From Diadema setosum (lineage: Eukaryota > Echinodermata > Echinoidea > Diadematoida > Diadematidae), in NCBI GenBank assembly GCA_033980235.1, contig CM067076.1, positions 31,799,383 through 31,863,382 on the forward strand: DNA of 64,000 bases. The letters run 5' to 3'. A program made the translations under genes and the position numbers. Position 1 is the stretch's first letter. Every line of letters starts with the position of its first letter. This document shows positions 11,303 to 23,627 of this stretch, in pieces. The notes beneath the pieces are model-generated. The model was not told the DNA's origin and ran no database searches. It worked only from the letters and a program-made list of their open reading frames with translations.

Positions 11303-14300
11303 CTGTCATGAATTGATAGAAAATAATTAGGCAAGAGCATGCAGATATTTATTGAGAGTTACAAGATACAGAATAACATAATGGTACAACGTGGCGTATA
11401 TCGTTACAGACAAGGCCGGAAAAAGAGATAGGCCTATGAAATGCACAAATCGTATAGTGAAACAAGGGAGGTGCACCTCCCTGGTGAAACACAAATCACC
11501 GTGACTCATGATTGTGACAAGATAATCACGGCGCGGTAATAAAGCCAATGTGATTATGATAATGTTGACAACAATTATAACAATAAAATATGAATAAGAG
11601 TTATAAAAAGAATAATGCCAGTTATGGTAAAGGGATATCTATTACACAAGCTGTACGTGTAAAAAAGTGTGCGTTGGTGCCTTGGTTTAACTCATTCTCA
11701 TGCCAATCACAAGATAGGATAAATAAAACCGTATAGAAATGTTATAGAGTATTTCACAAGAAATTACTAACTTACACTTCTTTTGGAACATTCTGAAGCT
11801 TATAACGTTTCTCGGTTTTTATCGTATCCTCTGATGGCATATATACATTGTTATACTTACATAGAATATTGTATGATATTAAAAGGGCAGTCATAGTTAC
11901 CGTATCATATACGCACCTGTACATGTGGTGGTTGTTGAAGTACCACGGCCACTAATTCTGCAATGTCTTCTGCCTTTAGACACTGCATTTTATGTCAAAA
12001 ATAAAGAGGAAACTATTACAGAATGTGAACATAATAATTAGTGTTATAGACCCACGTGTCATAATATTACATGACTGTAACGTGTGTCATACAATTGTAT
12101 TAATTACCTGAACTCTTAAAAACTATGTGGTTAGCACAAAATGGCAGCGGCTGATCGAATCACTGACCTTGCCAGTGCTATTACGGAATATCTTTGAAGG
12201 GGATTAAAGAAAAAAAAACATGAATATATTCGAAAAGCCTTATCATTTAAAGTATGAACTTTATACATAATTGTATGAGAGGATGTTCACGTAAATTCTA
12301 AAAATCATTTTCCTTTTTCGAGTGGCACCCAAACGGTTTACAACTGAGAAGTGGGGGTATCAATAGGTATACGAGTTCAGCGGGGGGGGGGGGGGGGGGG
12401 GGGGGTGTCTTGTACCAGAAGCAGAATAAGAATATTATCTTCAATGTACAGAGTATATTGTCAGTAAGAAAGGAACTACTTTGATATAAAAACTAGTAAA
12501 TTTCCTATATGCTTACTCACCGGCAGTTCGTTATAAAGATTTTTCCCCTTTTCCGGGTCGTGTGCATTTTGGCGAATCGAAAACTCGGTCTCGACAAGAC
12601 CGGGCGAAATTGCCTGGGTATTAAGGGGGAAAAAGCCACACAACGGTGTTCCGATGTAACCTATTAGTTAATACATTTACCTATTTTGTTGAACATAATC
12701 GCAAAGACACGTAAATCATTTGGTTTGTACTTATCAAAAAATAAGGAGTTGGCAATGGAAACAAATTTGAAATTATCATGCAGGCAAAAGCATAATGAAC
12801 GGTGATAACCCAAAATCTTTGGAAATAATTTTCTCATAATCTACTACTGATTGCTGGTGTGGAGGTATAATTTAGCTATAGGTTCATCTTAAAAAAAGAC
12901 AGTCAGTAAAAATACAAAAATAATTGTCGAATCTAGGATATAATTTACTCGTTGACATTTTAATGAACAATTAGTGTCAGACAGTAAATTGTCTGTACGA
13001 TATTTTGAATTCAAAGTGTCGCGGCTAAAGGTTCCCTGAACACTGCTGAAATACAAAATTTTAATGCATGTTGATTTGTGTTGATTTATGATACCCTCAA
13101 CATCACTTTTGCGGTGAAACGAATATCGAGAAACATGCCATATATTTTTAAACTAATTTTCTTCTATTTTTCTTCAGTTTATTTGGATACGCCCACAAAA
13201 ATCCTTCCACAAACCAATATTCCTGTTGTTGTCTCATCTGTCAATCATTGCTAAAGTACTGATATGTTTAACAAAAGACATCGGAATGCACCTTTCTCTC
13301 GACTCAGCATAACTTGCATGTTCCCTCGCCGTGTCTTTTGTTAGTCAAAGAAAGCAAGTTATGCTGAGTCGAGGGGAAGGTGCATTCCAATGTCTTTTGT
13401 TAAACATATCAGTACTTTAGCAATGATTGACAGATGATTGGTCACAAAAGGAATATTGGTTTGGGAGGATTTTTTGTTGTTGTTTTTTTGTGGGCGTATC
13501 CAATTAATCTGAAGAAAAATAGAGGAAAAATTAGTTAAAAATACATGGAATGTTTCTGGATATTCGTTTCAACGCAAAGGTGATGTTGAGGGTATCATAA
13601 ATCAACACAAATCAACATGCATGTGTTTCAGGGAACCTTTAAAGACGTTGCAATATACAAGAACCATGATAGATGCGCGTATACCGTGACTCGAATCCTA
13701 GACTTCAGCTGCCGAAGCTCATCCCGATACCCCTCGGTGAGGGCGGTCACCATGTGCTTGGTACCCGAGTAGAAGTGGAGGCTGTTCACCCCGACGATTA
13801 CACGATGTCCGGCTAAACTAATAAGATTAATGGAAAAAAACACACACACACACACCCACACAGTCATATGAATATAAACAACAATAATAGATGTAAACAG
13901 AGCAAAGCAACACTGACGACGACATTGTGAAAAATTGTATAGATGAGATCCTCCCCCCCCCCCCCGCCAAAAAATAAATAAAGAAAGAAAGAAAGAAAGA
14001 AAGAAATCAGTAACACGTAAAACAGCTGAAGATAAACAATTGATCTTTGGTTTTGATAGAGGCACTAAAGGTCATAATAATTTCAATTGACAAAAAAAAA
14101 GGCAAATAATACTTGAAACCATGACTGAGCAATATATAATGATTATAGACGACGAAAGAGGTGATACATGCGTAGATACTCTGATACTTGAAAAAAAAAA
14201 ACACACACTCAAAATAAATATAAAATATACAAAAACAATCGTAATAATAAATGCTATCAGATATGAGCATTGCTGTCGAAATCGGTAACACCAAGAAGGT

Positions 14301-16987
14301 AATAGGCTGACCTATCTTACCTATGATCGTACCTCTGTGTGGAGTATTATGTAGTCCTACTATAAGTTTTGTAGACCATTTACGATGGTGTTTCTATGAT
14401 AAGCAAATCATCACATACTGTATAGTACACAAAGTATCCAAAACAAAGTGGTCCTAATAAAAGATGGGTCCCACCTTTTATTAGAGAATATGTGTATTTA
14501 GAAATCTCAGCCATTGCAAAACTAATTTTCATGAAAAATAATAAACTTGCAATTCTTCTTAGAATTATATAATTTTTTTTTCTCCACGTTTTATAAGAGG
14601 TTTCTTATTATTTCACACACAAAAAGATTAGATATCTGAAGCTCCATCTGAACCAAAACCATCCTTTACCATCGTGTCAAATTCTCACCTGTTGAGCATG
14701 ATAATATGTCCATCGTCCACGCCCCTTTCTCGCATCTGTTTGATCGATTCATTGGTGCACATGCACAAAGCGAGAACATTGACCTGTAGGTCAAGAGGAA
14801 CAGACATCACATGAACATTATGCTTGCATAAACCTTCGTTCAATGCATACTAGGCTTAATCAAGCGAGAGAAATTAGGGAAAACAGAATCTAACTAATTA
14901 GGGATCACGTTATCTTTGATAGGTAGATTTTGATTTGACGACGCGAATCTGTATTGATGGAGCTTGGTGAGACCAGCATGGAAATTCATGTAACTTCAAG
15001 CGAAGTATAATAATAAAAAAAGTTATTACTGTATTAAAAAGTCAGTAAATCTTTGAAAAGAAAGGAATTATGTCTGAAACTAAAAGATAGATGTGAAAGT
15101 CCTCACATTATTTTTGTGAATTAAATTTCAAAGAGAATATGCAGCGGCAGTAATTTCAATTATATTATATTTTCAATTTCCAATTACATATGTTGCAAAA
15201 TAATGAGTCGATTGTACTGACTTTATGTTCATAATGTTCACTGGTTATTGAATCTTTCAACTGAGTCGCTGCCTTTGTAAATATCGCCTTCATTCAATGT
15301 AACTCTTGAATGTGTCTGAATCACTCTTTGAAAATAGAGTTGCAGACATTATTGCTTAGCCAGCCTATAGAACTCCTTGTTCAATATTATGAGTATTCAT
15401 TGTGAATATCAATCACGTTCAGGGAATGTTCCATCTCTTCAGGTGGTGCTTCAAGGAGCGGCGATCTAAAAGAGAGCCCGGCGTTGTTGATGCACACGTC
15501 CACTCCGCCATGCTCGGTCCTAATGGTCTCAAACATGGTAGGTATCTGTTCCCGCTTCGAGAGGTCGCACTGGATTGGCTGGAAAGAGCCCTTCCCGCCG
15601 TTGACCTCATCGGCGAGTGCCTGTGTAGATTTTGAAAGACGAACGATGATTGGTTGAAAGTTAAAGGTGCCTGCTCAATGAGAGGGTTTCTTACTCGTTT
15701 GATCGTTCGATGATACTTCGTTTGTCCGGTGATTGGTTGCTTTGTGTTGCCCCTTTATGTATAGATTGTCAACCAGGGTAGGCTACTTGTTCTTATTCTT
15801 TTAGCCAGGGAGGATTTGTTTTTCTTTTTGTTCGTTTGTTTGTTTTTCTACTACAAGGTTTCTTATAGTTGTCAGGTGCCAAGTTAATTGTTATGTTATG
15901 TTGCGTGCACTGAAAATATTGGCTCCTGGGATAGGTGTGGCTGCTATAATAGCGTTTTGGTTAAGAGTTTGCCAAATTCACAATCCATCTCACTTTCAAG
16001 CAACATTAAAGACTTAAAGACTTTGGCTCGTTGTTTACTGCTTGGGGTAGGATAGTTTACTCCTGGGGGGTGTTTCATCAACGCTTGTCAGTGCCGACAG
16101 TTGTCGGCGCTGACCAATTTCAGCAAAATCCTTGGTTTTGATTGGCTGAGATGCTCGGCATGGTCACTGACTGTTACTATGGTGATTCAAGTTGTCAGCG
16201 CCGACAAACGTTGATGAAACAACCCTCTGTTGTTAGATATATTGATTTACAGTATAGAACTGGCGAGTCACTCGTTTACGTTGGAGTCCGTTTGGTCTAT
16301 TGGTTGGTATCAAGACAGTTAGTGATCTGTAGTTATGTAAGTACGATAAAGCTACGAAAACTCAACACTGAAGAACAGCTTATGATAGTGATAAGTACAC
16401 ACTGAAAGCGATGTTTCTTAGGGGAAATATTCGGGCAAAATAACGAACATAACAGACCTCAAGGACTCTAATTAAGTCATCACCAGCTTCCGCCTTTTTT
16501 TTTTTCTTTCTTCTTCTCCGTCCTTTCTTTTAGAATAAATTAAGGTAGGCCCTATCTTTATTTCATTTCTGAGTTATAAGCGTCTACGGTAAAAATCGAA
16601 TCAAGGTTTTGAATGTTGTTAGCAAAGACACGTGTGAGAGTATAACTTCAAAGTCGATATTTTGACACAAGTATAGGTAATTTTACTATTATCATTATCA
16701 TTATTATCGTCATTATTATTAACGGGAACTATGCAGAAATATAACATGGCAAGGAATGCAGTGCGTATGTATCAATACAACATTATTATTCTAATCTTTG
16801 CGAGATTCGATATTCTTTTTCTTTTTCTTTTTTTTTTTAGAATCTCTTTTTTTACCTTCATTTTCTCCACGTTTCTTGCGCATCCAACCACCTTCATGCC
16901 GTGTTTGACGAGCAGCCGGACAACAGCAGCACCTATACCGGCTGAAGCGCCGGTAACCAGGGCAACTCTTCCCTCCCATCGATCCAT
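11261..16987 (-). CDS. DHRS11: DHRS11-like short-chain dehydrogenase/reductase, complete, 7 exons, 254 residues
   Basis: Exons (minus, in order): 16987-16856, 15620-15417, 14783-14689, 13817-13685, 12613-12521, 11982-11917, 11302-11261; 765 bases, all junctions in phase. The product is a classical SDR: cofactor motif TGASAGIG (residues 12-19), NNAG (89-92), catalytic Ser144 in NSLAG, Tyr160 and Lys164 in YSGTK, and SPG at 191-193. From knowledge of human DHRS11 (260 residues, cytosolic NADP(H)-dependent carbonyl/17-ketosteroid reductase), the matching segments are VVGCAR, INNAG, VNVLAL, DDGHII, AGHRV, TALTEG and DPEK. The Arg in GCAR after beta-2 suggests NADP(H) preference. The ATG at 16987 gives MDRWEGRVALVTG, close to human MERWRDRLALVTG. 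The substrate is inferred from the family only; related SDRs reduce farnesal or sugars. Confidence 0.93.
11303..12520. other. DHRS11-like introns 5 and 6, and their content
   Basis: Excluding exon 6, this is AT-rich intronic DNA. A run of 24 G lies at 12382-12405, which on the transcribed strand is C-rich. No other gene or repeat was identified. Confidence 0.5.
11917..11982 (-). CDS. DHRS11: DHRS11-like exon 6
   Basis: 22 codons, CLKAEDIAELVAVVLQQPPH then VQ, matching the conserved CLKPEDVAEAVIYVL region. Donor CAG/GTGCGT. Confidence 0.9.
12521..12613 (-). CDS. DHRS11: DHRS11-like exon 5
   Basis: 31 codons between TACCCAG and CCG/GTGAGT. Encodes AISPGLVETEFSIRQNAHDP then EKGKNLYNELP, the post-catalytic SPG loop and the substrate-side helix. 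Confidence 0.92.
13026..13641. repeat. 616 bp near-perfect fold-back element in DHRS11-like intron 4
   Basis: The left end TAAAGGTTCCCTGAA is inverse-complementary to the right end TTCAGGGAACCTTTA. Complementarity continues through the interior: GATACCCTCAACATCA with TGATGTTGAGGGTATC, GGATACGCCCACAA with TTGTGGGCGTATCC, and CTCAGCATAACTTGC with GCAAGTTATGCTGAG. A loop of about 35 bases sits near 13320-13350. TA lies at both ends, compatible with a TA-targeting element. The right end is 43 bases from the exon 4 splice donor. Confidence 0.9.
13685..13817 (-). CDS. DHRS11: DHRS11-like exon 4 (catalytic Tyr/Lys)
   Basis: 133 bases; acceptor TTATTAG, donor ACG/GTATAC. Encodes AGHRV, then HFYSGTK with Tyr160 and Lys164, then TALTEGYRDELR. 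The loop before HFY is one residue longer than I recall for human DHRS11. Confidence 0.92.
14365..14669. repeat. TTAA-type fold-back family, diverged copy in DHRS11-like intron 3
   Basis: Shares GTCCTAATAAAAGATGGG, then TTTTATTAG, AATCTCAGCCATT, AATTTTCATGAAA, ATTCTTCTTAGAAT and GAGGTTTCTTATTAT with 53990-54375, in the same order. Ends are blurred; its right limit is about 20 bases from exon 3. Confidence 0.7.
14689..14783 (-). CDS. DHRS11: DHRS11-like exon 3
   Basis: 95 bases, phase 0 in and phase 2 out (AAC AG/GTGAGA). Encodes VNVLALCMCTNESIKQMRER then GVDDGHIIMLN. The catalytic Ser144 codon is split across this junction. Confidence 0.92.
14784..15416. other. DHRS11-like intron 2
   Basis: AT-rich intron with no recognisable repeat or second gene. 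Confidence 0.5.
15417..15620 (-). CDS. DHRS11: DHRS11-like exon 2 (NNAG segment)
   Basis: 68 codons between CTACACAG and a non-ideal AAC/GTGATT donor. Encodes QCDLSKREQ, then VDVCINNAG. The frame continues into exon 3 as SLN-VNVLAL, which fixes the donor. Confidence 0.92.
15621..16855. other. DHRS11-like intron 1
   Basis: Contains the inverted-repeat element at 16068-16225; otherwise T-rich non-coding DNA, including a T tract near 16495-16505. Confidence 0.5.
16068..16225. repeat. Inverted-repeat element with GATTGGCTG core, type 1
   Basis: Left GGGTGTTTCATCAACG and right CGTTGATGAAACAACCC are inverse complements, as are TTGTCGGCGCTGAC and GTTGTCAGCGCCGACAA just inside. The interior carries CCTTGGTTTTGATTGGCTG and GTTACTATGGTGA, which recur in inverse orientation in the element at 29660-29816 although the outer ends differ. 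Confidence 0.85.
16856..16987 (-). CDS. DHRS11: DHRS11-like exon 1 (start codon, cofactor-binding motif)
   Basis: 44 codons from ATG; contains TGASAGIG and VVGCAR. Donor AAG/GTAAAA, phase 0. The intron that follows starts in an A-rich tract. Confidence 0.92.
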
Positions 16988-18183
16988 GGCACTTCGGCTG
17001 TATTGCGGGGCGGAGAGCTACAGAATTAATCGCTCCTGAAATGGGCTGATTTAAATGTATTATCAACAATAAACAAACAAAAAACAAACAAAATAAAACA
17101 AATACCTAGATTTTGGCGGTAAGAATAAAGCCAGTGTTGTCATTTTGCCAATACTGGAAATAATTTCACGCGACAAATTTTTCCTTCTTTGAGATACGTA
17201 ATATATGTGATAGCGTGAATTACAAAACCAGCAAAAAGTCGCACACGCTGATTTTACGTGAGGAGTCAAAATATATAGTCTAACGTGACACAGCACTGGG
17301 CTAGTCAATCCAGACAATAATTGTTAGTTTTTCATATTTTATGTTAGAGCAGTATAATTCCAAAGTTTGGGATCACAAACCAAATGGGAAATTATGTTCT
17401 TTAATGCCTTTTCCTAGAACATTATTTGCGTGACCCTAAACTTCAAAGCCTCTTTTCTCATGAAGCACTTTTCAAGAGTTTGTATATCTTTCATTCCAAT
17501 ATTAAGGTGAGTTATGAAAGTCCATTTTCATTGAGCTACATGATTGTAAAGCTTGAGTCTGTACTTTCAGAATCTACCCTCAACCAACTAAATATACATG
17601 TTTGGCAACTTTATGGTGGTTTTTGTGATTCAGAGTCACATATAAGAATCAGATAATCATATTGAATAATTAATGATAAGGATGTCTCTAGGTTTTAGAC
17701 GACAGGGTATCGAAGAACACTGCCAAGCCGGCATACAGTATAATCGCAATTACCTCAAAGTTCACTTAATGCCAGCCGTTTTATGATTTTATAATGGTTG
17801 TGGTCATGTAATGTCTCACAGTATGACATGATGGTGAACATTATCATTATCACCACTATATCCGGACGAATACGGATATGATCTCTAAGCCTATACTTCT
17901 GCTGCTAATTATGACTACCACTTCCTATTACTACCAGTAAGTGGTATTATCATCAATTCTACTTCAGCTATACCAAGAACATAACTTTCATCGCGGCTAT
18001 TAAAACTTCAATAATTCATAACTATGTTACTACTAACACAATTTACTTCTGCTGCTATACACTACAATTACTATACTACTACACTGTTATAGCGCCCCCC
18101 CCCCCACCCCTCCTCCTCCTCCTCCTCCTCCTCCTACTACTACTACGGGTAACCACTAACACAACTACTTTGTCTACTGTACT
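16988..18183. other. Upstream region of the DHRS11-like gene
   Basis: Should hold the 5' UTR and promoter of the gene ending at 16987, but no TATA box or other motif is convincing. Triplet-rich tracts (CTC, CTA) and a C run occur near 18094-18150. Confidence 0.4.
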
Positions 18184-18347
18184 CAGGGGTGTATCCAGGA
18201 ATTCCGGAAAGGGGGGGGGGGAGGCGCAAAATTAAAAAATGAAATTAAATAAAGGGGTTCATTCCTTTTTTTCTCTTTTATTTTAGCAAAAAAAAAAAAT
18301 AAGGGAAAGGGGGCGTGCGCCAAGTGCACCCCCTGTGGATCCACCAC
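18184..18347. repeat. hAT-like short element (CAGGGG...GGATCC ends), copy 1
   Basis: Starts CAGGGGTGTATCCAGGAATT and ends CCTGTGGATCCACCACTA, the inverse of TAGTGGTGGATCCACAGG. The same ends are seen in the element at 57061-57226. The right end runs directly into a TAC/CAC triplet expansion, so its exact limit and target duplication cannot be read. Confidence 0.7.
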
Positions 18348-18363
18348 TACTACTACTACCACA

Positions 18364-18398
<35 letters not shown>

Positions 18399-18530
18399 CA
18401 CCACCACCACCACCACCATCACCACTTACTATACTATACTACTACTACTTTGACTATACAGATCGAGTACTACTACTTCTATTGTACCACTACCACCACC
18501 GACACTACCACTTTAAGTTCTCACTAATAC
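18343..18530. repeat. (TAC/CAC)n trinucleotide tract
   Basis: Starts at the CCACTAC end of the preceding element, suggesting the terminal bases seeded the expansion. Open frames through it are homopolymeric and not genes. Confidence 0.85.
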
Positions 18531-20748
18531 TGTATATAATGTAATTAAATACAAACAGTATAACATTACCACCAATCCACTGTATAACACAAATTCATTA
18601 CTCCCTTACTACTAACAAGACATACCGTGACTGTGCAGAAGTTATCGGTCTCTTGCTGTTGATGATGACAGATACTTAAAGTTGTTTAAGCCGAGTGCAG
18701 CGGTAATAGCACATCAAATCATGCACAGCACATCAAATCATGTACAGCACACTTAGCTACGACAGTATGACATAGTATTTCACCAAGAAGAATGCCTGAT
18801 TCACAGGACAAAGTACAGTAATTGTATGCTGGCTGAAAGAAATGTATACAGCATTTACTAGCAGAAGTGTTATTTGTTATAGCTGAAACCCCATGCCTGA
18901 TGTCCATTTATTTACGTTGTGACCGTTGACATTTTCTGTTCTCTCTGTGAACATTGCCCTTTTTGTGTCTCAATGTGACCTTCAGACCACCTATCTTGAC
19001 TTTATCTGTTGTTGAGGGTGGCATTGAAGACATTTTTTTCTTTTTTTCAGGAATGATCAGAACCAGGGATCAGGTGGAATATCTGCTAAGGGAAAGGATC
19101 AGGAGAATTTTATGCAACAATGTTTGAAGAATTTACTAATTGCAAAATGGGTTAAGTGCCATCTTTAAACTCTTTAAAATGAGTCCATCATCAGATGGAG
19201 CAAAGTCAAACCTCAATGATCCCCCCACTGGCTTCATAAAAAGCAATATCATTATTATTGAAATTATGACTGAGATAAATACCACATATTTGCTTATCAT
19301 TTTCTTTGTTTTCAGTAGGTTGATCGCAAATCAGTATCTCAAATTGACAAAAATGGAATGAATTCGTTTTGGGGGGTTTCACCACCCACCACCCCCACCC
19401 ATCCCCCGGCTGCCATGTGATAAAGTAATGTGCATAGAAAAATGCCATCATGTGTGTCCAGACCCACACAATCTGTTACTTGATTTTTTTTTTTTTTTTT
19501 TTGGATTTTTGAGACGTTATCATGCACTACCTTTTATGGTATCTATTGTGCTAGTAGATGCCAGGAAAACATCACTTCCGGGATCAAACATTAAAAAAAA
19601 AAATATCCAAGAGTGAGGAAATCTGCCCCTGAAGACATGTCAGATACGTCATACATACTTGTACATGTAAGTCATCTCCACTCATCCTAACTTAAATTTT
19701 CACTTTGATTTACACTGAAATCACTCAACCTGAATATTACGTAAACTGCAACACACTGAATAATAGTCTTACTACTTTTAAAAGATGGCACAGAAGATAT
19801 CCATGTTTGTCTTTGAATTTGTTTTCAGATTTATTCTTCTTCCACATAGGAGATATGCATAACATGGGGGTGAACATACATCGTACATCAACATAATATG
19901 ATAGTAATTGTAATGATTATAAATAGAGCTACATGAATTTACAATGTCAAAGTGTACTTTACACAGTTTTGTTCCGCTTAATTTGTATACAATATAGATG
20001 GAACAATGTCACATTGATATGAAACAAGTCGTCTTGAAAAAATGCTCGGTCACCACGGCAACACAGGTGGACATCTTGGGCCATTTCATAGCACATAATT
20101 CATAACAAATCAAATCAACAACACTTTACAGCAGGGCGGGGTGGGGGAGGAAGAACCACAACAAAAAAAGGAAAAGAGTAAACAATCATGAAATACCACA
20201 TATATTTCAGGGCACTGGACAGGTTCTTTGAACAGCAAAACAAAGTTATTCCACTTTAAACCCATCAATGTTTCCCTCATTACACAAATACTACTAGCAC
20301 TGGGAACAAACTAGCTATGAATTGGGGAAGTAATGAGCAAAGAGATAATTTGCAGGGAAAATGTGCTCATCAAAGTCCATAAAAGTGGGGACATATCCAA
20401 TATTTGTCATATTGCTGTATACAGTTCTGTAAGCAGTGGGTGTCTACATATTAAAGAGATGTAAGAATTTGATGCACTATTACCAGCAGTGCATGTACAG
20501 CTGTACAGTGTGCCAGGCTGCTAACCTCTACACACTGAGGAGATTCTACAGAGCAATCAGGAAGAAACAGTGTACCTGTGTGATAACACACATAATATCA
20601 ATCTGCAATGTAATTCCCAAATGAGGGACGCTATGATATTCTCTCTCCAGGACACGAGGCACAAAAAATTCTGGAAAGCCTCCTGTGGAACCTGGGAGAC
20701 AAGGTACAATGTGTACATGCATGTACATGTATGTAGCTCTGACTTGAA
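18531..20748. other. Intergenic, no gene seen
   Basis: T run at about 19485-19502 and scattered A-rich tracts. A tandem duplication of a GCACA(TCAAATCATG) phrase is visible at about 18710-18745. No coding region could be supported. Confidence 0.4.
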
Positions 20749-21050
20749 GGCCCATTTACACTGAGCATGGTAATGGCAATGGTCAGGTTTTTTGCTATAC
20801 TGCTCCAAAAGGATCCATGTCTGGTTCTGTTGCAATATCACTTCCCCGCTAATAATTTGGTTATAAAATCAATCTTCAACTGGTGATTTTTTCTTGCTCT
20901 TGATATTGACATAAGAATACCATTTTGGGTGATTTTGTACCAAATTACTGATTTTGCTTTTAAATAATAGAATCACACCTGGTTCCTTCTGGTGCACAAT
21001 AGCAAAAAACCAGACCGTTGCCATTCCCTTGCTCTGTGTAAATGCGCCCT
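20749..21050. repeat. 302 bp inverted-repeat element (GCCCATTTACACTGAGC)
   Basis: Left GGCCCATTTACACTGAGCAT and TGGCAATGGTCAGGTTTTTT are mirrored at the right by ACCAGACCGTTGCCATTCC and GCTCTGTGTAAATGCGCCC. Both arms contain GGTTTTTTGCTAT. A single copy in this window. Confidence 0.85.
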
Positions 21051-21916
21051 AAGACTCACACTTGCGGGAGGGTTTGCCATCAACCACAGTGAATAATGCT
21101 GAGAGAGAGAGAGAGCAGTTTAAATACATAAGTTTGCTGTAGATATCAAGTTCAACCATGGCTAACAAATTGGCTGAGGATGAACTGAACATTCCGTAGC
21201 AGGTAGCCCCTTCAAGCAAACCCTAAACAACCATCCACACACACCCACACACACACACACACAAACACACACTCACGCATACATACACACGCGCAGACAT
21301 ACAACTCAATGAAGGCAACATGGTGCACAACAATGGCAATAAAATAAAGATTTTTAAAAAAGTGCATTGCATTGGAGACACAAGGAATAAAATGTAATTC
21401 TTTTGATAGTTTGCGCACCAACTTACTGAATGTGTGCCTTCATTGCAAAGGAAACAAGAACATTTTAGTTGCTTTCAATTATATACCATATGCTTAACAT
21501 ACACATAATTTCTTATCAATGACACTTCCTGATTAAGAGTCACACAATAGACATTAACATTGTTGAGGATTTACGAGAGATACCCCAATTCTTGAATGCA
21601 TTAAATCACCAAAACAGATCCAGTCACTAACCCAGGCATAACAATATAAGAACAAATTGCACGTAAATGGAACAAGGAATATTGGCTAACAGGAAATTTA
21701 AATGAGGAAATAATCTTGAACATTTCATTAACATAAGAGTAAGCAGGAAATCTTTTGAGTAGGCCTCTACTTTGTTGCCAACACAAGATACTTTCAATCT
21801 GAATTTGTGCAAACTGAACTTTGCCTATATTCTAGATTCTACATCATACTGGAAACGAAACGGCCTACAAATTGTACCAACTACACTGCATGGCGTGCAA
21901 CATAAGCGGGCAAAGA
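21051..21916. other. Intergenic with (CA)n tract
   Basis: (GA)n at about 21100-21115 and (CA)n-rich sequence at about 21236-21300; otherwise nothing recognisable. Confidence 0.5.
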
Positions 21917-22182
21917 TGTATGTCATTGCTGGGGTGACAAGGACCTTGTATCTCAAATTCTGGTGAAAATCACTTATTTGGATTAATTGTCACATCATCA
22001 CTTATGTGATGTCCTGTCCAAACCTTAGCTGTCTTACCCCTAAAAAAAGAAGTTACCACAGCATGTCAAAGGAAAGGTAATCCCATTTGTTTATAAAGTG
22101 CTCTAGCTGCCATGTTTTTTCGCTCTCCTGAATATATGACATTGTCGAGATACAAGGTTTTGTTGCCCCAACAGCGATGTAC
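21917..22182. repeat. Inverted-repeat element family B, copy 1
   Basis: Ends GCTGGGGTGACAAGGACCTT and AGGTTTTGTTGCCCCAACAG are inverse-related. The interior (GTGATGTCCTGTCCAAA, AGCTGTCTTACCCC, GCATGTCAAAGGAAAGG, CCCATTTGTT, TGCTCTCCTGAA forms) matches 44739-44993 in the same orientation. Confidence 0.82.
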
Positions 22183-22477
22183 AACAGTTACTGCATTTTG
22201 TTTCTTGGGAAGAGCAGGCTCCTGAAGAAATTACACAAACAAAGACAAACTGATTCATCAGGAGGAAGACTCCTTTGTTATGAAGGAGTGAATGCTAAGC
22301 AACAGTCTGTGAAAGGTGTCACACATTTATGAGATACGGGAAGATGATTTTATGCACAAAAAAAAAAGAAAAGAAAAAGAAAAAGGAGGTGTCAGAATAA
22401 TGCCTCTAATTCCATCAGAATATCTCTGGAGCCACAGAACTGTTGGAAAACAAAGCCATGGTTTCTACATTTTGCTA

Positions 22478-22862
22478 TTAAAGGGATCGTACAGTTTTGG
22501 TTATGACCTAACTTCAGGTTTCTAACAGTTTTTGGTGAGATAATGAAAACCTCTTATGAAATATAAAGGAGCATGTAATTTTAAGAGCAATTCAGCATTT
22601 GATGAAAGTTGGTTTTGAAATGGCTGAGATATCCAAACCAGAGTGATCCTAATAAAAGGTGGGACCCACCTTTTACTACAATCACTTTATTTTACTTTGT
22701 TTTTGGATGTCTCAGCAATTCCAAAACCGATTTTCATCAAATAAACTTTGAATTCCTCTTAGAATGGTATCCTCTGTACTATTTCACAGGCGGTTTCTTG
22801 GTACCTCACAAAAAGTTAAAAGTCAAATCCTCATCTCCACCAATACTGTACTACCCCTTTAA
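22478..22862. repeat. TTAA-type fold-back family, copy 1
   Basis: Bounded by TTAA-AGGG and CCCT-TTAA (TTAA at 22478-22481 and 22859-22862), compatible with a TTAA target duplication as in piggyBac or Kolobok elements. Interior arms are inverse-related: GAGATATCCAAACCAGAGTG, CTAATAAAAGGTGGG / CCCACCTTTTA, GGATGTCTCAGCAATTCC. A copy in the opposite orientation lies at 53990-54375. Confidence 0.82.
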
Positions 22863-23387
22863 AGTCAAAATTGCGGCCAAACCAACATTCGACCCAGCTT
22901 GAATGCCTTTGTGTACGGGTCCTATCTAAGCAGGCCAGTCTGTAATGCAGGAAATAGTCATGAGAATGATATCCTATATCATGCATAATTCAATGACATA
23001 CCTTAATATGATATTTAATGACGTATGATCTCCATATTATAATCTGATGGAAACGAAATACAAATACATTTACTGTATCCAAGAAGGCATCGCCATTCAG
23101 CAAGCTATCTTTAAGTTTCCAAGTTGATGGTAACATGACTATTGATAACTGATAACAATCATAAGGATGGTAGCAATAATGGATATAAAAATCGAGTACA
23201 GCAAATATAATATTTGAGATTCGACATTACTTGACGAATGTTTAACGAAACTACACACTTTTCCTCTGTCTGTCTGTCTGTCTGTCTATCTTTCTTGTTT
23301 TCCTATCTATAACTATCAATGTCATTCTTTACCATGCCTCTCATCATGAAAATCTCCCTTCTTATTTTCATGATAATTGCTAGAGTA

Positions 23388-23627
23388 CTGTATACGCCAT
23401 ATACTTCGCGAGTCTAAATTTTTGCGAATCATAAATCCCCAACGATTTTGCGAGTGGTTAAATTCACAATCGTGGAGTCTTGTACTGAATGGAGAAATGT
23501 ACACGCGTACATCACATCCACATCGGGATCAGAGTAAATATGTTCGCGTGTCTTTAATTTCACGAATAGCACTCGACTCGCGAAATTGGCAAAAATAAAA
23601 CCCTCGCGAATTATATGGTGTATACAG
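23388..23627. repeat. TCGCGAA-rich fold-back element, copy 1
   Basis: TA-flanked (23386-23387, 23628-23629). Left CTGTATACGCCATATA then TTCGCGAG; right CTCGCGAA then TTATATGGTGTATACAG. The arms carry repeated TTTGCGAA/TTCGCGA motifs. A truncated, diverged copy in opposite orientation is at 26101-26295. Confidence 0.85.

Noticed and set aside
13628..14065. Minus-strand 145-codon frame treated as one exon
   Set aside because: Only the middle part is coding; the ends run through the intron and a poly-Lys/Phe-type simple repeat. Splice sites define 13685-13817.
15402..15635. Plus-strand 77-codon frame
   Set aside because: Antisense shadow of DHRS11-like exon 2.
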